Shown here one piece after another: positions 5,110 to 5,462 of a stretch of DNA of 5,462 nt. This DNA is from an uncultured Succinivibrio sp. (GTDB taxonomy: Bacteria; Pseudomonadota; Gammaproteobacteria; Enterobacterales; Succinivibrionaceae), in NCBI GenBank assembly GCA_900767695.1, contig CAAGAC010000106.1, positions 1 through 5,462 of the forward strand, in the 5' to 3' direction. Below the pieces are notes generated by a model. That model was given only the letters and a program-made list of their open reading frames with translations. It searched no databases and was not told where the DNA came from. Each line of letters begins with the position of its first letter. Within the stretch, counting starts at the first letter, position 1. Both the position numbers and the translations under genes were made by a program.

Positions 5110-5462
5110 TTACTTGGAGATCCCGGCGGCAGTGTCGATGATGGACGAGAAGTCGGGGACCTTGAGGGAGGCGCCGCCGATCAGGCCGCCGTCGATGTCG
5201 GGCTGCTTGAAGAGCTCCGGAGCGGTCTTGGCGTTGCAGGAGCCGCCGTAGAGGATCTGGACCTTCTCGGCGACAGCGGCGTCGAAGGTCTTGAGGTAGG
5301 CGCGGATCTGGCTGTGGACGTTCTCGGCGATCTCCGGGGTGGCGGTCTTGCCGGTGCCGATGGCCCAGATGGGCTCGTAAGCGATGACCACGTTGGCCAT
5401 CTGCTCAGCGGTCACGTCACGCAGAGCGATCTTGGTCTGCATACGGACCAGCTCCTCGGTAA
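5110..5462 (-). CDS. tpiA: Triose-phosphate isomerase, C-terminal part (5' end outside window)
   Basis: Interconverts glyceraldehyde 3-phosphate and dihydroxyacetone phosphate in the cytoplasm. The window holds about the last 117 codons of a protein that is usually about 250 residues long. Visible hallmarks are AYEPIWAIGTGK, which carries the catalytic glutamate and the flexible lid loop, then YGGS and GGASLK, the phosphate-binding turns near the end of the barrel. The frame stays open to the window edge, reading TEELVR before the methionine at 5442, so that methionine is internal and not the start. The N-terminal catalytic Lys and His lie outside. TAA stop. It precedes pfkA by 37 bp without a terminator; the product of PfkA, once split by aldolase, feeds this enzyme. 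Confidence 0.96.
   Translation of the reverse strand, partial: TEELVRMQTKIALRDVTAEQMANVVIAYEPIWAIGTGKTATPEIAENVHSQIRAYLKTFDAAVAEKVQILYGGSCNAKTAPELFKQPDIDGGLIGGASLKVPDFSSIIDTAAGISK

Noticed and set aside
5440..5442. ATG 5442 as the start of tpiA
   Set aside because: The frame stays open upstream to the window edge, and the protein from 5442 would lack the N-terminal half of the TIM barrel.

Overview
The window is a GC-rich bacterial chromosome segment. All supported genes lie on the minus strand, so they are read from right to left. PfkA is close to the enterobacterial ATP-dependent enzyme, TpiA also looks gammaproteobacterial, and the other proteins have Sec signals or inner-membrane segments. 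This suggests a Gram-negative, probably a gammaproteobacterium. Assignment to a family (for example a gut Succinivibrionaceae-like organism) would be a guess.

Layout in transcription order: (1) 5462-5110 is the 3' part of tpiA (triose-phosphate isomerase), cut by the window edge. (2) 5072-4104 is pfkA (6-phosphofructokinase), 37 bp after tpiA and with no terminator between them, so probably a glycolytic operon; a strong intrinsic terminator at 4085-4059 closes it. (3) About 200 bp of intergenic DNA holds a 14-bp palindrome, a possible promoter and a GC-rich leader hairpin. (4) 3902-1848 is a five-helix membrane sulfatase-fold enzyme of the LtaS/OpgB type, probably an envelope phosphoglycerol or phosphoethanolamine transferase. 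(5) 1733-1125 is a small exported protein of unknown function. (6) 1092-319 is a GIY-YIG nuclease/DUF4357 gene. Its reading frame is intact from end to end, but it is interrupted by an in-frame TAG (codon 28) and an in-frame TGA (codon 190). (7) 282-241 is a perfect 20-bp-stem bidirectional terminator. (8) 240-1 is non-coding; it contains a degenerate second copy of the sequence around the terminator's right arm, plus two 14-bp palindromes.

Functionally the right end is central carbon metabolism (TpiA and PfkA act in the same stretch of glycolysis). The middle is envelope biology (a membrane transferase and a periplasmic protein). The left end is a decaying or unusually decoded accessory nuclease gene beside repeat-containing intergenic DNA. 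The most interesting points are the doubly interrupted GIY-YIG gene, the repeat/terminator structure at 37-300, and two substitutions at functionally important PfkA positions. I see no clear evidence of a wholly new multi-gene system.
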